DNA of 41,477 nt from Gammaproteobacteria bacterium (GTDB lineage Bacteria; Pseudomonadota; Gammaproteobacteria; Pseudomonadales; Cellvibrionaceae). Positions 1 to 8,174 of this stretch are shown in pieces (the first letter of the stretch is position 1; the number at the start of each line of letters is the position of its first letter). The DNA lies in the NCBI GenBank assembly GCA_021151835.1, contig JAGKWO010000039.1, positions 1 through 41,477 on the forward strand. The letters run 5' to 3'. Under the pieces are notes generated by a model. That model searched no databases, was not told the origin of the DNA, and saw nothing but the letters and a program-made list of their open reading frames with translations. A program made the translations under genes and the position numbers.

Positions 1-1
1 T

Positions 2-1222
2 GGCTGTATCCACATGACCATCCAAACCGCCGTGCTGATCGAAACGCTGGTGGAGTTGGGCGCAGAGGTGCGCTGGTCATCGTGCAATATTTTTTCCACC
101 CAGGATCACGCCGCTGCTGCAATTGCTGCTGCTGGCATTCCAGTATTTGCCTGGAAAGGGGAAACCGAAGAAGAATTCTGGTGGTGTATTGAGCAAACCA
201 TTTTGAAAGATGGCAAGCCCTGGGATGCCAATGTGATTCTGGATGACGGGGGCGATGTCACCCTGGTGCTCCACGAAAAGTATCCGCAAATGCTCGACAA
301 AATCCACGGTATTTCCGAAGAGACCACTACCGGTGTGCACCGCCTGGTAGAGATGTTGAAGAAAGGCACTTTGAAAGTGCCCGCCATCAACGTTAACGAT
401 GCGGTGACCAAAAGCAAGAACGACAACAAATACGGTTGCCGTCACAGCTTGAACGATGCAATCAAGCGCGGTACTGACCATTTACTCGCTGGCAAAAAAG
501 CCTTGGTTATTGGCTATGGTGATGTAGGTAAAGGCTCAGCAGCGTCTCTGCGCCAGGAAGGTATGATTGTAAAAGTCACCGAGATAGATCCTATCTGCGC
601 AATGCAAGCCTGCATGGATGGATTTGAAGTGGTTTCCGCCTACAACAATGGCATCACCACTGGCAACTATGAAGATATCAATCATGCCGTGTTAAGCACT
701 ACCGATTTGGTGGTCACCACTACGGGTAACGTTAACGTGTGTGATTCCGCGATGCTGCGCGCGTTAAAAAATGGCGCCGTGGTGTGCAACATCGGCCACT
801 TCGATAGCGAAATCGACACCGCGTTTATGCGTAAAAACTGGGAGTGGGAAGAAGTTAAACCACAAGTGCATAAAATCTATCGCGACAAGGCTACTAACAA
901 TCATTTGATTCTGTTATCGGAAGGCCGCCTGGTAAACCTGGGCAATGCAACGGGCCATCCATCGCGCATTATGGATGGCTCTTTCGCCAACCAAGTGCTC
1001 GCGCAGATGTATTTGTATGAACGCAAATTTGCCGACCTGCCCGCCGAACAAAAAGCGGAGCATATCTATGTACGCGTACTGCCGAAGAAACTCGACGAAG
1101 AAGTCGCGCGCGATATGGTGGAAGGTTTTGGCGGCGTGATTACCAAACTCACAGCGCAACAAGCCGAGTATATCGGCGTGGAAGTGGAAGGTCCGTTTAA
1201 GCCGGATTCTTATAAGTATTAA
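2..1222 (+). CDS. ahcY: S-adenosylhomocysteine hydrolase (5' end outside window)
   Basis: The enzyme splits S-adenosylhomocysteine into adenosine and homocysteine in the cytosol, feeding the activated methyl cycle. The reading frame is open to the window edge: codons before the first ATG at 14 read G-C-I-H, matching the conserved segment just before MTIQTAVLIETL in this family, so about 55 residues are missing. Visible family marks are the WSSCNIFSTQDHAAAA segment near the start, the NAD-binding loop GYGDVGKG around residues 167-174 of the visible part, and the C-terminal GPFKPDSYKY, which carries the Lys and Tyr that reach into the partner subunit. metF follows on the same strand, which fits one-carbon and methionine metabolism. 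Confidence 0.97.
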   Translation, partial: GCIHMTIQTAVLIETLVELGAEVRWSSCNIFSTQDHAAAAIAAAGIPVFAWKGETEEEFWWCIEQTILKDGKPWDANVILDDGGDVTLVLHEKYPQMLDKIHGISEETTTGVHRLVEMLKKGTLKVPAINVNDAVTKSKNDNKYGCRHSLNDAIKRGTDHLLAGKKALVIGYGDVGKGSAASLRQEGMIVKVTEIDPICAMQACMDGFEVVSAYNNGITTGNYEDINHAVLSTTDLVVTTTGNVNVCDSAMLRALKNGAVVCNIGHFDSEIDTAFMRKNWEWEEVKPQVHKIYRDKATNNHLILLSEGRLVNLGNATGHPSRIMDGSFANQVLAQMYLYERKFADLPAEQKAEHIYVRVLPKKLDEEVARDMVEGFGGVITKLTAQQAEYIGVEVEGPFKPDSYKY

Positions 1223-1229
1223 TTTTTAG

Positions 1230-1341
1230 CCCTCACCCTAGCCCTCTCCCACAGGCAGAAGGGACTGTTTGCGCCACTTGAGATCATTTTGTTCTTGGTT
1301 AAGTTGCTCCCTCTCCCACAGGGAGAGGGTTGGGCTGAGGG
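1230..1341. repeat. REP-like palindromic pair between ahcY and metF
   Basis: A CCCTCACCCTAGCCCTCTCCC-type arm at 1230-1250 is an imperfect inverted copy of the arm at 1321-1341, so the two ends could pair across about 70 bases. Inside, CCCTCTCCC (1309-1317), ACA, GGGAGAGGG (1321-1329) is a perfect 9-bp hairpin, and 1242-1263 is a decayed version of the same unit. Such C-rich intergenic palindromes recur in many proteobacterial genomes. Here it could also act as an attenuator or mRNA stabiliser between the two genes. Confidence 0.6.
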
Positions 1342-1362
1342 AAAAATCGTAAAGGTAACATT

Positions 1363-2211
1363 ATGACCGATTCACAACTGCGCCTAAGCTTTGAATTTTT
1401 CCCCGCCAAAACGGCGGAGGGAAAAGAAAAACTCATCAAAGTGCGCGACGAATTAAATTTCTTTAACCCGGATTTTTTCTCGGTCACCTATGGTGCGGGC
1501 GGCTCAACGCGAGACAACACCAAAGGCCTAGTGACTAAATTCAAAGCCGACGGCATTAGCACTGCGCCGCATTTGTCCTTTGGCGGCGATGATGATGACA
1601 GCATTAAGCAATTGATCCAGGAATACAAAGAGGCCGGTGTTGATCGCATAGTCGCCTTGCGCGGCGATATGCCATCTGGCGTCGGCGGCGGGATGCAATT
1701 GGTGTACGCCAATGAATTGGTGGCGTTTATCCGTAAACACTTTGGCGAACATTTCCATTTGGAAGTGGCGGCCTATCCGGAGATACATCCGCAGGCCAAA
1801 AGCTACAGCGATGATGTGCGCTATTTGAAAGGAAAATTTGATGCAGGCGCCAACAGTGCTATCACGCAGTATTTCTTTAATCCGGACTCGTATTTTTATT
1901 TCCTGGACCAATGCCATAAAGCCGGCATCACCCAACCAATTTTTCCCGGCATTATGCCTATTATTAACTACAAAAATTTGACCCGTTTCTCTGACGCCTG
2001 CGGCGCAGAAATTCCGCGTTGGTTGCGCAAGGCGTTGGAAAATTACGGTGATGATGAAGCCAGTTTAAAAGCCTTCGGCGTCGAACTGGTAACTGAACTC
2101 TGCGAAACCTTGCTGGAAAACGAAGCACCCGGTTTGCATTTCTATACCATGAACCAAACCGAACCTACCGCGCAAATCGTCAGAAACCTGGGGTTGGTGC
2201 CTGTGGAATAA
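1363..2211 (+). CDS. metF: 5,10-methylenetetrahydrofolate reductase
   Basis: This FAD enzyme reduces methylenetetrahydrofolate to methyltetrahydrofolate, the methyl donor for methionine synthesis. The 282-residue length is normal for bacterial MetF. Family marks are the N-terminal LSFEFFPAKT with its active-site Glu, the FFSVTYGAGGSTRDNT segment near residue 40, ALRGDMP near residue 105 and PGIMPI near residue 197. The ATG at 1363 follows an AAAGGTAAC ribosome site at suitable spacing. It lies downstream of ahcY, as in related gammaproteobacteria, with only the palindromic spacer between them. Confidence 0.96.
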   Translation: MTDSQLRLSFEFFPAKTAEGKEKLIKVRDELNFFNPDFFSVTYGAGGSTRDNTKGLVTKFKADGISTAPHLSFGGDDDDSIKQLIQEYKEAGVDRIVALRGDMPSGVGGGMQLVYANELVAFIRKHFGEHFHLEVAAYPEIHPQAKSYSDDVRYLKGKFDAGANSAITQYFFNPDSYFYFLDQCHKAGITQPIFPGIMPIINYKNLTRFSDACGAEIPRWLRKALENYGDDEASLKAFGVELVTELCETLLENEAPGLHFYTMNQTEPTAQIVRNLGLVPVE

Positions 2212-2246
2212 ACGCCTTCAGGATTGCCGCAGCCTTGAGGATGTTG

Positions 2247-2278
2247 GCGGCGCTGCCGATAAAAATAGGGGGCGCCGC
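2247..2278. terminator. possible shared terminator hairpin between metF and psiE
   Basis: GCGGCGC at 2247-2253 pairs with GCGCCGC at 2272-2278 across an 18-base loop, in the 74-base gap between two converging genes. The place is right for a bidirectional terminator, but no T-run follows, so the call rests mainly on position. Confidence 0.3.
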
Positions 2279-2285
2279 ATTAAAG

Positions 2286-2753
2286 TCAGATAGAACGCTC
2301 GGCCTGCTCTTTGTTTTTTCTACCAGGGATAATCACGATAAAGTAGTAAGCCACTCCCAGCGCAAAAATCACCGCCGCTGTTGCATAGATATAGGCTGCA
2401 TCCATCTCATTGAAATCAAAAATAATTACCTTACGTGCCGCCGCCATGAGCGCGGTCGCCAGGACTATTTCGACTGCCATACGCGGGTCATGCTGGCCCC
2501 TCGTGTATAGAACGAGGTTATGGTAGATTTCGATCGCGATCAGCACCGCCATAAATGCACCAAATGTGGCAAAAATATCCTTTATCTCCAGCAGCATTAC
2601 TGGCGGCGCTATCAAACGATGGTAAAGGACGTAGAGTATGTCGGCGACGCCCCACATAATGACCAGCACCATGATCATCGCAATACCCAAGGCGCAATTG
2701 TGGATAATGCTATCCATCACCTTTAATACTTTTATTTCATTTTGCTCTTTCAT
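2286..2753 (-). CDS. psiE: PsiE-family inner-membrane protein
   Basis: A 155-residue protein with four hydrophobic stretches (about residues 20-42, 58-80, 92-108 and 118-143), which is the layout of the phosphate-starvation-inducible PsiE family. The middle EIYHNLVLY and MAVEIVLATALMAAARKVI segments match that family as I remember it. Its molecular role is not established. It is the third gene of a minus-strand group after rph and dgkA, with a 49-base gap to dgkA. No Pho box was recognised upstream. The gene symbol is by family only. Confidence 0.75.
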   Translation of the reverse strand: MKEQNEIKVLKVMDSIIHNCALGIAMIMVLVIMWGVADILYVLYHRLIAPPVMLLEIKDIFATFGAFMAVLIAIEIYHNLVLYTRGQHDPRMAVEIVLATALMAAARKVIIFDFNEMDAAYIYATAAVIFALGVAYYFIVIIPGRKNKEQAERSI

Positions 2754-2802
2754 AGTCCTCGCGACCTTTCACTGTGTGACCATTGAGGCGGCAGTCAGCT
2801 CT

Positions 2803-3198
2803 TCACTTATCAAATAAAAAATTATTCGTAACTGCAAAGGTTTCACCCACCAAAATTATCAGCCATACAAAAATGCTGATCCCCACAGCGGCAGCGGCGA
2901 TGTCCTTAATGATGCCGATTTTTTCATTATTGTTACTTTCCAGGAAATCACACAGCGCTTCTATGGCTGTATTAAAAATCTCTGCCACTAGCATTAATGC
3001 TGTTGCGATGAGCACCGCTGCCACATCAATCCATTCCCGAAACGCTATGCAGGCTATCAAGACCAACAGGGAGAGCGCCAATTTGTAGGCCACGGAGAAA
3101 TCCGCGACTACCGCGAAGCGAAGCCCGCGCAACGCCACGTTAATTTTTCGCAGCGGATGAAAGCCCGGTTGGCCGGTGTTTAAAAATTTATTGCGCAT
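2803..3198 (-). CDS. dgkA: diacylglycerol kinase, DgkA family
   Basis: A small integral membrane kinase that phosphorylates diacylglycerol (or undecaprenol in some lineages) at the inner membrane. I chose the ATG at 3198 (MRNKFLNTGQ), which overlaps the end of rph by 11 bases; the frame extends upstream but that part only shadows rph. Three membrane helices are visible. The signature EIFNTAIEALCD matches the family's EILNSAIEAVVD, and IKDIAAAAV matches the KDMGSAAV helix. The Glu that binds metal after the first amphipathic helix (E28 in E. coli numbering) appears to be Asp here (VVADFS). The protein is 131 residues, slightly longer than the E. coli enzyme. Confidence 0.9.
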   Translation of the reverse strand: MRNKFLNTGQPGFHPLRKINVALRGLRFAVVADFSVAYKLALSLLVLIACIAFREWIDVAAVLIATALMLVAEIFNTAIEALCDFLESNNNEKIGIIKDIAAAAVGISIFVWLIILVGETFAVTNNFLFDK

Positions 3199-3913
3199 CT
3201 GCCAATGCCTGGCGCTGCAAGTCATGCAGCTGCGCGATGCCACGTTTTGCCAAGCTCAACATGGCTGCAAATTCAGCTTCGGTAAAAGGTTCAGCTTCGG
3301 CGGTGCCCTGGATTTCAATAATGCCTCCGTCGTCACCCATGACTACGTTCATGTCGGTGTCAGCGGCGGAATCTTCCGGGTAATCCAGGTCGAGTACGGG
3401 AATGCCCTGATAAATTCCTACCGAGATGGAGGCAATCGCGCGCTTTAGGGGCTCACCAGTAACTTTGCCCTGCGCCTTCAGGAAACTAATCGCATCCGCC
3501 AATGCGACCCAAGCGCCGGTGATGGAAGCGGTGCGAGTGCCGCCATCCGCCTGGATAACGTCACAATCGATATGTATGGTGTTTTCACCCAGTGCACCAA
3601 GGTCCACTGCGGCGCGCAGTGAGCGACCAATCAGCCGCTGGATCTCCACGGTGCGCCCCTGTTGTTTGCCGCGCGCAGCTTCACGGTCCATGCGTGTACC
3701 GGTAGAGCGGGGCAACATACCGTATTCCGCCGTCAACCAGCCCTGCCCCTGGCCGCGCAGGAATGGCGGTACATTATTTACCACGCTCGCGGTGCAAATC
3801 ACTTTGGTATCGCCAAACTCCACCAATACCGAGCCTTCAGCATGTTTGGTGTAACGACGGGTGATACGGACGGGGCGGAGCTGGTCGGGACTGCGAAGAC
3901 TAGGACGTTGCAT
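3188..3913 (-). CDS. rph: ribonuclease PH
   Basis: A phosphate-dependent 3' exonuclease that trims tRNA precursors. The 241-residue length is typical. Family marks are RPVRITRRYTKHAEGS at the start, the basic EIQRLIGRSLRAA segment in the middle, DCDVIQADGGTRTASITGA with the phosphate and catalytic region, and DLDYPEDSAADTDMNVV near residue 175. It is transcribed away from yicC, sharing a 181-base divergent promoter region; dgkA overlaps its end. Confidence 0.97.
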   Translation of the reverse strand: MQRPSLRSPDQLRPVRITRRYTKHAEGSVLVEFGDTKVICTASVVNNVPPFLRGQGQGWLTAEYGMLPRSTGTRMDREAARGKQQGRTVEIQRLIGRSLRAAVDLGALGENTIHIDCDVIQADGGTRTASITGAWVALADAISFLKAQGKVTGEPLKRAIASISVGIYQGIPVLDLDYPEDSAADTDMNVVMGDDGGIIEIQGTAEAEPFTEAEFAAMLSLAKRGIAQLHDLQRQALADAQ

Positions 3914-4094
3914 ACTGGGTTCCTTACTGCGAGAAAGATCACAAAAGCCGGGGGATGGCGAGAAGCTGTGGTACCATCCCGAATCTGTAAATGAATGTTA
4001 ATGTGCCGGGGAACTCTATCAGTTAACGCCGCCCGGCGTAACCGCCCCGGTTGAAATTACCTTTACCGAGAACGACTTAGTTCCAGGAGCCACT

Positions 4095-4964
4095 ATGCCA
4101 CGCAGTATGACGGGATTCGCCCGCCGTGAAGCAAAACTCCCCTGGGGAACCCTGGTATGGGAAATCCGCAGTGTTAACCACCGCTACCTCGAGCCCAGCT
4201 TCCGATTACCGGAAGATTTCCGCGAAATCGAGCCCCACCTGCGCGATGCCATGCGCAAAGCCTTGCAACGCGGCAAGGTTGAAGCCAGCCTGAGCGTGCA
4301 ATGGGAACAGGAGGGCGAATCCGAACTGGGCATCAACCTCGCTAAAGTTTCCCAACTCACCAAATCTGCCCAGCAGATCAACGGCCTGCTCGGCGATGCC
4401 GCTGCCCCAGTCAACGCCCTGGATATTCTCCGCTGGCCCGGTGTCATCCAAAAACAGGAACTGGACCGCGAAGCGATGCACAAATCCGCACTCGATTTAT
4501 TTGAAAGCGCGCTGAGTGGACTAATCGAGCACCGCACACGCGAAGGTGCCGAGCTGGAACAATTAATCCTCACCCGACTCGACAACGTCTCTATACAGGT
4601 TGCCAATGTCCGCGCACGCATGCCGGAAATCCTCGCCGCACAGCGGGAAAAACTGCAAACCAAACTCGCCGCCCTGCAAATAGAACTCGACCCCGAACGC
4701 CTTGAACAGGAAGTGGTTTTACTCGCGCAAAAAGCCGACGTCGACGAAGAACTGGATCGCCTGGACACCCACGTCACCGAAGTCAAACGCAGCCTGAAAC
4801 AAACCGACTCCCTCGGCCGCCGCTTGGATTTTTTAATGCAGGAATTAAACCGCGAAGCCAACACACTTTCGTCGAAATCGGTGGTGAGCGAAACCACACA
4901 GGCGGCGGTGGAATTGAAAGTGTTGATCGAGCAGATGCGGGAGCAGGTGCAAAATATTGAGTAG
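4095..4964 (+). CDS. yicC: YicC/YloC-family endoribonuclease
   Basis: A cytosolic stress-linked RNase family, 289 residues as usual. The N-terminal SMTGFARRE and WEIRSVNHRYLE motifs and the C-terminal LDFLMQELNREANTLSSK motif are diagnostic. The ATG at 4095 follows a clear CAGGAGCC ribosome site. Placement next to rph in divergent orientation is common in gammaproteobacteria and agrees with an RNA-processing role. The 254 bases after the gene hold only an imperfect hairpin near 4984-5011 (GGCAT...ATGCC) without a T-run. Confidence 0.95.
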   Translation: MPRSMTGFARREAKLPWGTLVWEIRSVNHRYLEPSFRLPEDFREIEPHLRDAMRKALQRGKVEASLSVQWEQEGESELGINLAKVSQLTKSAQQINGLLGDAAAPVNALDILRWPGVIQKQELDREAMHKSALDLFESALSGLIEHRTREGAELEQLILTRLDNVSIQVANVRARMPEILAAQREKLQTKLAALQIELDPERLEQEVVLLAQKADVDEELDRLDTHVTEVKRSLKQTDSLGRRLDFLMQELNREANTLSSKSVVSETTQAAVELKVLIEQMREQVQNIE

Positions 4965-5218
4965 AAAACCTCTCGCGTGTATCGGCATCAAGGGAAGCTT
5001 TTCCTATGCCAATTATGCAAATGGATTTGCAGCCACACATACACTGAGATCTCAATCAAAGAACGCTCACTGGATGATATGTTGACATACACCATGAGAT
5101 TCAACACGAATAGTATCGCTATTTGTCAGTATCAATTTGAGTATACTTACCGATCAAAGCTCAACGCCAAGCTATATATGAAAAGATGATGGAGACCTTA
5201 AGGAAATTTTTAGTTCTT

Positions 5219-6109
5219 TTAAAGACCGCCGACGAGGGTAGCACCTTGCCTGGTATTTTCTTCTTTAACAATATCGATCCAAGGGACACGCCCCTGCATC
5301 AACATAAACGTTGAGTTCGCGGGATGTTTTTTGTAAATATAAGCTGCGTATTGATTACTGTGTTCTGGGGGAATAGCCGTGCGAACATGAGGCCAATGAA
5401 TGACCTCACAATCACGAGCAAGATCAAAATGGACCCCTGCTGCGTGCAATCGCAATCCCAACTCAATATCTTCTCCACCCCAGCTTTGAAAATTTTCATC
5501 GAACCCTTTTACTTTCAATAAAGACTTCGTCGTACAGGAAACATGGCAAGTCCAAAATATAATCCAAGGAATGGATATAGATTCAAACGCCATAACCTCG
5601 TTATCCAATACTACGGATCGCCTATCCCTTAAACTCTTGTTATTACGAAACGAGCAAAAAATATTTTCAATTTCTGACCGGTTGTTAAAATCTTTCAATA
5701 AACTAAGGGCCAGCTCTTCATAATCACAATAGCCGTAGGCGAATCCTATTAGAACTTGTTCTGATTTTCCTAAATACGCACGCCAATGTCTCGCCAATAA
5801 ACTTGGATGAGCTATGACGCCTGAGTCCAGAAAAAGACATACACTATAACGTGCATTCAAAATCCCTAAGTTTCTAGCTTGTGCAACGCGAAACCCTTTA
5901 TCCTCTTGGTACATATAAGAGATTAGCATCCTATCCTTATACGAAAGCACTATGTCTTTAGTATCATCTGTAGACCCATCATCAATAACAATAACCTCGT
6001 AGTCGTAAGGGTTGAATAACTGAAGACTTAACGACAGGAGGGTCCTGTCAAGCAAATCCCTTCGATTATATGTGGGTACAATTACAGAGATTCCTTTTTT
6101 AAGAAGCAT
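5219..6109 (-). CDS. family 2 glycosyltransferase, copy A of a duplicated pair
   Basis: The GT-A fold opens with GISVIVPTYNRRDLL near residue 6, then VIVIDDGSTDDT. The usual metal-binding DxD place reads LFLDSGV, so the second Asp is replaced by Gly. The later FQSWGGEDIELGLRL motif resembles the galactosyltransferase C-terminal (Glyco_transf_7C) segment that carries acceptor-binding and catalytic acids. I chose the ATG at 6109, overlapping the upstream SelO-like gene by 11 bases; the longer start has no support. Copy B is at 32260. Sugar and acceptor are unknown. It is the last gene of the long minus-strand operon, and its place next to a SelO-like gene is repeated on the other side of the locus. 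Confidence 0.85.
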   Translation of the reverse strand: MLLKKGISVIVPTYNRRDLLDRTLLSLSLQLFNPYDYEVIVIDDGSTDDTKDIVLSYKDRMLISYMYQEDKGFRVAQARNLGILNARYSVCLFLDSGVIAHPSLLARHWRAYLGKSEQVLIGFAYGYCDYEELALSLLKDFNNRSEIENIFCSFRNNKSLRDRRSVVLDNEVMAFESISIPWIIFWTCHVSCTTKSLLKVKGFDENFQSWGGEDIELGLRLHAAGVHFDLARDCEVIHWPHVRTAIPPEHSNQYAAYIYKKHPANSTFMLMQGRVPWIDIVKEENTRQGATLVGGL

Positions 6110-8117
6110 TACTAAAATCCAAAAATTTGTCCCAAGTTTGCTCAGGAGGAATTTCAAGCCCCTGCATAGCGGTTAAGTAGGCTGAATACAAATGATCGAA
6201 CCCGGGAAAAAAATCCAAGAGAAGCACAGTGTTTTTTCCATCGAAAAGCGCAATCTCGCTCAGCGGTAAATCTATTGAATCATCCGAAACGTTGATATAC
6301 GTATATATGTAATTTTCCTCACCATCCTTCTGCGAGAAGGTCAAAGTCTCTTTACTAGCAGAAAAACATGTAACTCTTAATTTTTCCGAAAAACCATATT
6401 CGACTAAAGCAGCTTGTGGTATCTCTAAGCGATATTTATTAGTTTCAATATCGAAGAACAAACGCATCTGACGATCATTAAGCGCAATCAACAAACGAAA
6501 ATCAACTGGCGACCGATAGTGTATCGAGGCGAGACAATTGTACCGTTCAAACATAAGTTCGATATTGTTGCGCGTCGCCTCAGTGGAAACACCAAGATTC
6601 GTCTTCTCCGCCACCTCGTTCAGCATATGCCCCCGATACAATGGAACGATACCTATCAATTGGCGCACCATATTAAAAGCGATATAGTTTGCCAGAGCCT
6701 GACGATCTAGCTCCATAATTCTTATTTGCTTCTCTATCTCCCCACATAAAACACTGTAGGCGCCCCACAACTCATTAAGCAGCGCCGCTTTGATAGGGAG
6801 GTTTGGGGGCGCACCTTTGCAATCAATCCAATACTGATAAAAAAATTTTTGTAGAATATAACGCAGACTAACGGCTTTCCAACAATGAGAAGGTTGTTCG
6901 GCGTGCAAAACCCAGTCCGAAATCCTTGCCTTAGGATTCTCCATATGTGCAACATGTAACAATAAGGACCCAAATTTCTGATACCATTCATTATTCACTA
7001 AATTTTTAAGAAGAAACAAAGGTATTCCAGTTACTTCAACAAACAAAATACGCAAGTGGTTAATATATGTATTAACAAATTTGTGATAGAAGTCAGCGCT
7101 ATTACTCAAAATATTTCGAGTTTCTATTTGAAACTTCCTTACGTAAAAACACATGTCAGCTGCAGTTTTTTGAAACAAGAATACCTCATCCCAATATGCC
7201 GGTTGCAGCTCTGCTGTAATTAGTTGTTCATAGGCAGGTACGGCGGTGGCAGAACCAAAATCAATCCAACCACCATTAACCAGAATATTGGATAGCCCCA
7301 GTGAGCCATGCATTAAACGTCGCACCTTCGAATAAGCAAGTTGAAGAGCAGATTTAGAGAGAATCTCCTCTATAGCTAAACGAAATTTCTGACCTGAATT
7401 TAAGCTGAAATCGTTGACACCGACCGCATCTGGCAAAAATGGAATGACATGTCGCACTCTTTCATGGTCATGAATATGGTGGTCCTTCATATATTGTGAC
7501 GGCTTAAAGTAAAAAGCTCGCGCAAAATGAGCAGGACGGACTTGCGTCTCCCGAACAATTATCCCTGCGCGCACATGTTTACAATCATCATCATATGGAT
7601 TGAGGGACTGCCTGAAAGAGCGCTGTAAAATTGTGCCACCCGTGTCAATAACTGCCAGAACTCTACTGCTAGCATTAGGTAGCGCAGCATAGGCAATATG
7701 ACTGTAGAACAATTCGGTTAGAGCTTCCTCAAGCCCCATTCGCCCATGGCTATACCAGTAGTCTACATCCCTACCCACTACTGGAGCAGGTCCTATCCCT
7801 TTTAGACTGAAAGGCCCGCTGAGCCCACAGCGTGCGCCGCCTCCATTTGCAAGAATTCCAGCGCCCCCATAGCGCTCCGCCAGAAATTCCTTTTCTTCCT
7901 TCCCCACAAGTGAAATATCCCTGTCACTATGTGGCACTATGTACGCAAAGTAATCGAGAATCTGGTTGTAAAATTCCTCGGACTTTTCCTCATACTCCCT
8001 AAAATATCCGTACTCATGAAATAAAGGCAAATTCGCATAAACAACATTTGCATTCACCAAGCGCCTGGCTTTGAAGGGCACAAAGGAAGTTTTGGGTAAT
8101 AGCTTATGAATTTCCAC
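6099..8117 (-). CDS. SelO-like pseudokinase (possible protein AMPylase), copy A
   Basis: I recognise a distant match to SelO/YdiU, the pseudokinase family that transfers AMP to proteins. The order of SelO motifs is kept: GGGARCGL for the glycine-rich GDGRGILL loop, SLKGIGPAPV for the nucleotide-lysine LKGAGLTPY segment (K106), a helix ending in SSRVLAVI for TTRALSIV, VRPAHFARAFYF for LRFGHFEHFYY, then MHGSLGLSN and, exactly nine residues after the Asn, IDFG (N277, D286), as in SelO NTDN...DYG. The Asp before that Asn is Ser (S276). About 300 further residues at the C-terminus have no recognised domain. The GTG at 8117 is preferred because the protein then aligns residue for residue with copy B; GTG 8126 is possible. 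It follows fliA by 57 bases. Confidence 0.7.
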   Translation of the reverse strand: MEIHKLLPKTSFVPFKARRLVNANVVYANLPLFHEYGYFREYEEKSEEFYNQILDYFAYIVPHSDRDISLVGKEEKEFLAERYGGAGILANGGGARCGLSGPFSLKGIGPAPVVGRDVDYWYSHGRMGLEEALTELFYSHIAYAALPNASSRVLAVIDTGGTILQRSFRQSLNPYDDDCKHVRAGIIVRETQVRPAHFARAFYFKPSQYMKDHHIHDHERVRHVIPFLPDAVGVNDFSLNSGQKFRLAIEEILSKSALQLAYSKVRRLMHGSLGLSNILVNGGWIDFGSATAVPAYEQLITAELQPAYWDEVFLFQKTAADMCFYVRKFQIETRNILSNSADFYHKFVNTYINHLRILFVEVTGIPLFLLKNLVNNEWYQKFGSLLLHVAHMENPKARISDWVLHAEQPSHCWKAVSLRYILQKFFYQYWIDCKGAPPNLPIKAALLNELWGAYSVLCGEIEKQIRIMELDRQALANYIAFNMVRQLIGIVPLYRGHMLNEVAEKTNLGVSTEATRNNIELMFERYNCLASIHYRSPVDFRLLIALNDRQMRLFFDIETNKYRLEIPQAALVEYGFSEKLRVTCFSASKETLTFSQKDGEENYIYTYINVSDDSIDLPLSEIALFDGKNTVLLLDFFPGFDHLYSAYLTAMQGLEIPPEQTWDKFLDFSNAS

Positions 8118-8174
8118 AACAAACACTCATGCGTCTAGCAGCTTATTAAAGGAAAAAATCAATTAGGTTGATAT

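Noticed and set aside
2253..2260. GCCGATAA, a perfect sigma-28 -10 sequence after metF
   Set aside because: No TAAA-type -35 element 11 bases upstream, and it lies between converging genes with no gene to drive.
2235..2510. Plus-strand open frame after metF
   Set aside because: It lies opposite the PsiE-family gene, has no ribosome site and no recognisable content; the minus-strand reading has membrane helices and family motifs.
4184..4897. Long Ser- and Arg-rich minus-strand frame opposite yicC
   Set aside because: Composition is what the antisense strand of a coding gene gives; the plus strand is a clear YicC.
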